Below, piece by piece: positions 5,745 through 5,960 of a stretch of DNA of 5,960 nt. The stretch lies in the NCBI GenBank assembly GCA_015488855.1, contig WFMY01000191.1:1-5960 (forward strand), written 5' to 3'. Under the pieces are notes generated by a model. It was not told the DNA's origin. It was given only the letters and a program-made list of their open reading frames with translations, and ran no database searches. A program made the position numbers and the translations under genes. Numbering within the stretch: the stretch's first letter is position 1; each line of letters starts with the position of its first letter. The stretch comes from Helicobacteraceae bacterium (lineage in GTDB: Bacteria; Campylobacterota; Campylobacteria; Campylobacterales; Sulfurimonadaceae).

Positions 5745-5960
5745 TATATAGTGACTTCTTTCAGTTAGAGTATGTCATAGTTGCAATGGCTGGAATCATC
5801 TTGTATTTGATCTATTATGTTTATACCAAAGATGCACAGTACAATAGAAATATTCACTCTGTGGCGTCTGTTGTCGAGGAGCTTAATCGCGAAATTTTTT
5901 ATCTCAAAAAAAATACAAAAGAGTTACAGGTCAAATCAAATATGTCCGCTAGAGGAATGA
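5741..5960 (+). CDS. Single-helix membrane protein with coiled-coil-like region (3' end outside window)
   Basis: ATG 5741 overlaps the TGA of the PilZ-like gene (ATGA), with AAGAGG at 5725-5730 as ribosome binding site. The frame stays open to the window end, giving 73 residues. After a short N-terminus, residues 11-28 (YVIVAMAGIILYLIYYVY) form one membrane helix. A charged stretch follows, NIHSVASVVEELNREIFYLKKNTKELQVK, whose hydrophobic residues recur in a heptad-like pattern, suggesting a coiled coil. This layout is like small membrane-anchored coiled-coil proteins of unknown function (DUF6115-type is one possibility) seen in Campylobacterota. I cannot name it from this fragment. The tight overlaps place it in the mqnP operon. 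Confidence 0.7.
   Translation, partial: MIYSDFFQLEYVIVAMAGIILYLIYYVYTKDAQYNRNIHSVASVVEELNREIFYLKKNTKELQVKSNMSARGM

Noticed and set aside
1..5960. CRISPR array, tRNA/rRNA genes, insertion sequence, toxin-antitoxin or defence module
   Set aside because: I found no direct repeats with spacers, no tRNA cloverleaf, no transposase motif, no terminal inverted repeats and no recognised defence domain on either strand.

Overview
The window reads as AT-rich chromosomal DNA from a Campylobacterota bacterium, most like the Sulfurimonas/Sulfuricurvum group. The evidence is a MqnP-type prenyltransferase of the futalosine menaquinone pathway, a MiaA carrying the RQQTFNKTQF tail typical of this phylum, and an agmatine-route N-carbamoylputrescine amidase. 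Genes are tightly packed with 4-base start/stop overlaps. I assign the phylum from remembered protein signatures, not from a database search.

Positions 1-1712 hold an envelope cluster on the + strand. It contains the C-terminal part of an unrecognised, probably exported beta-rich protein, then a signal-peptide protein that looks like an 8-stranded outer-membrane barrel, then a small secreted protein with an SH3-like tail that starts at a TTG overlapping the previous stop. The spacing (12 bases, then a 4-base overlap) suggests one transcript. This is the least understood part of the window.

Positions 1780-3410 (+) hold a seven-helix membrane protein resembling the DUF6629 family, followed by aguB, which makes putrescine from N-carbamoylputrescine. 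A 27-base inverted repeat containing a possible -10 box separates the two. miaA (tRNA A37 isopentenylation) lies on the - strand and runs into aguB, so the two coding 3' ends overlap by 26 bp.

Positions 4288-4362 form a short divergent promoter region. The miaA -10 box lies so close to the ATG that its mRNA may be leaderless. On the + side an operon begins: mqnP, a protein resembling a degenerate PilZ domain, and a single-helix membrane protein cut by the window end. Each of the last two starts on an ATGA overlap with the gene before it.

Most of the window is housekeeping (polyamine, tRNA modification, quinone). I see no mobile element, CRISPR array, tRNA, rRNA or obvious defence system, and no stretch over 300 bases lacks a gene. 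The best candidates for undescribed biology are the envelope cluster and the PilZ-like/coiled-coil pair coupled to mqnP.
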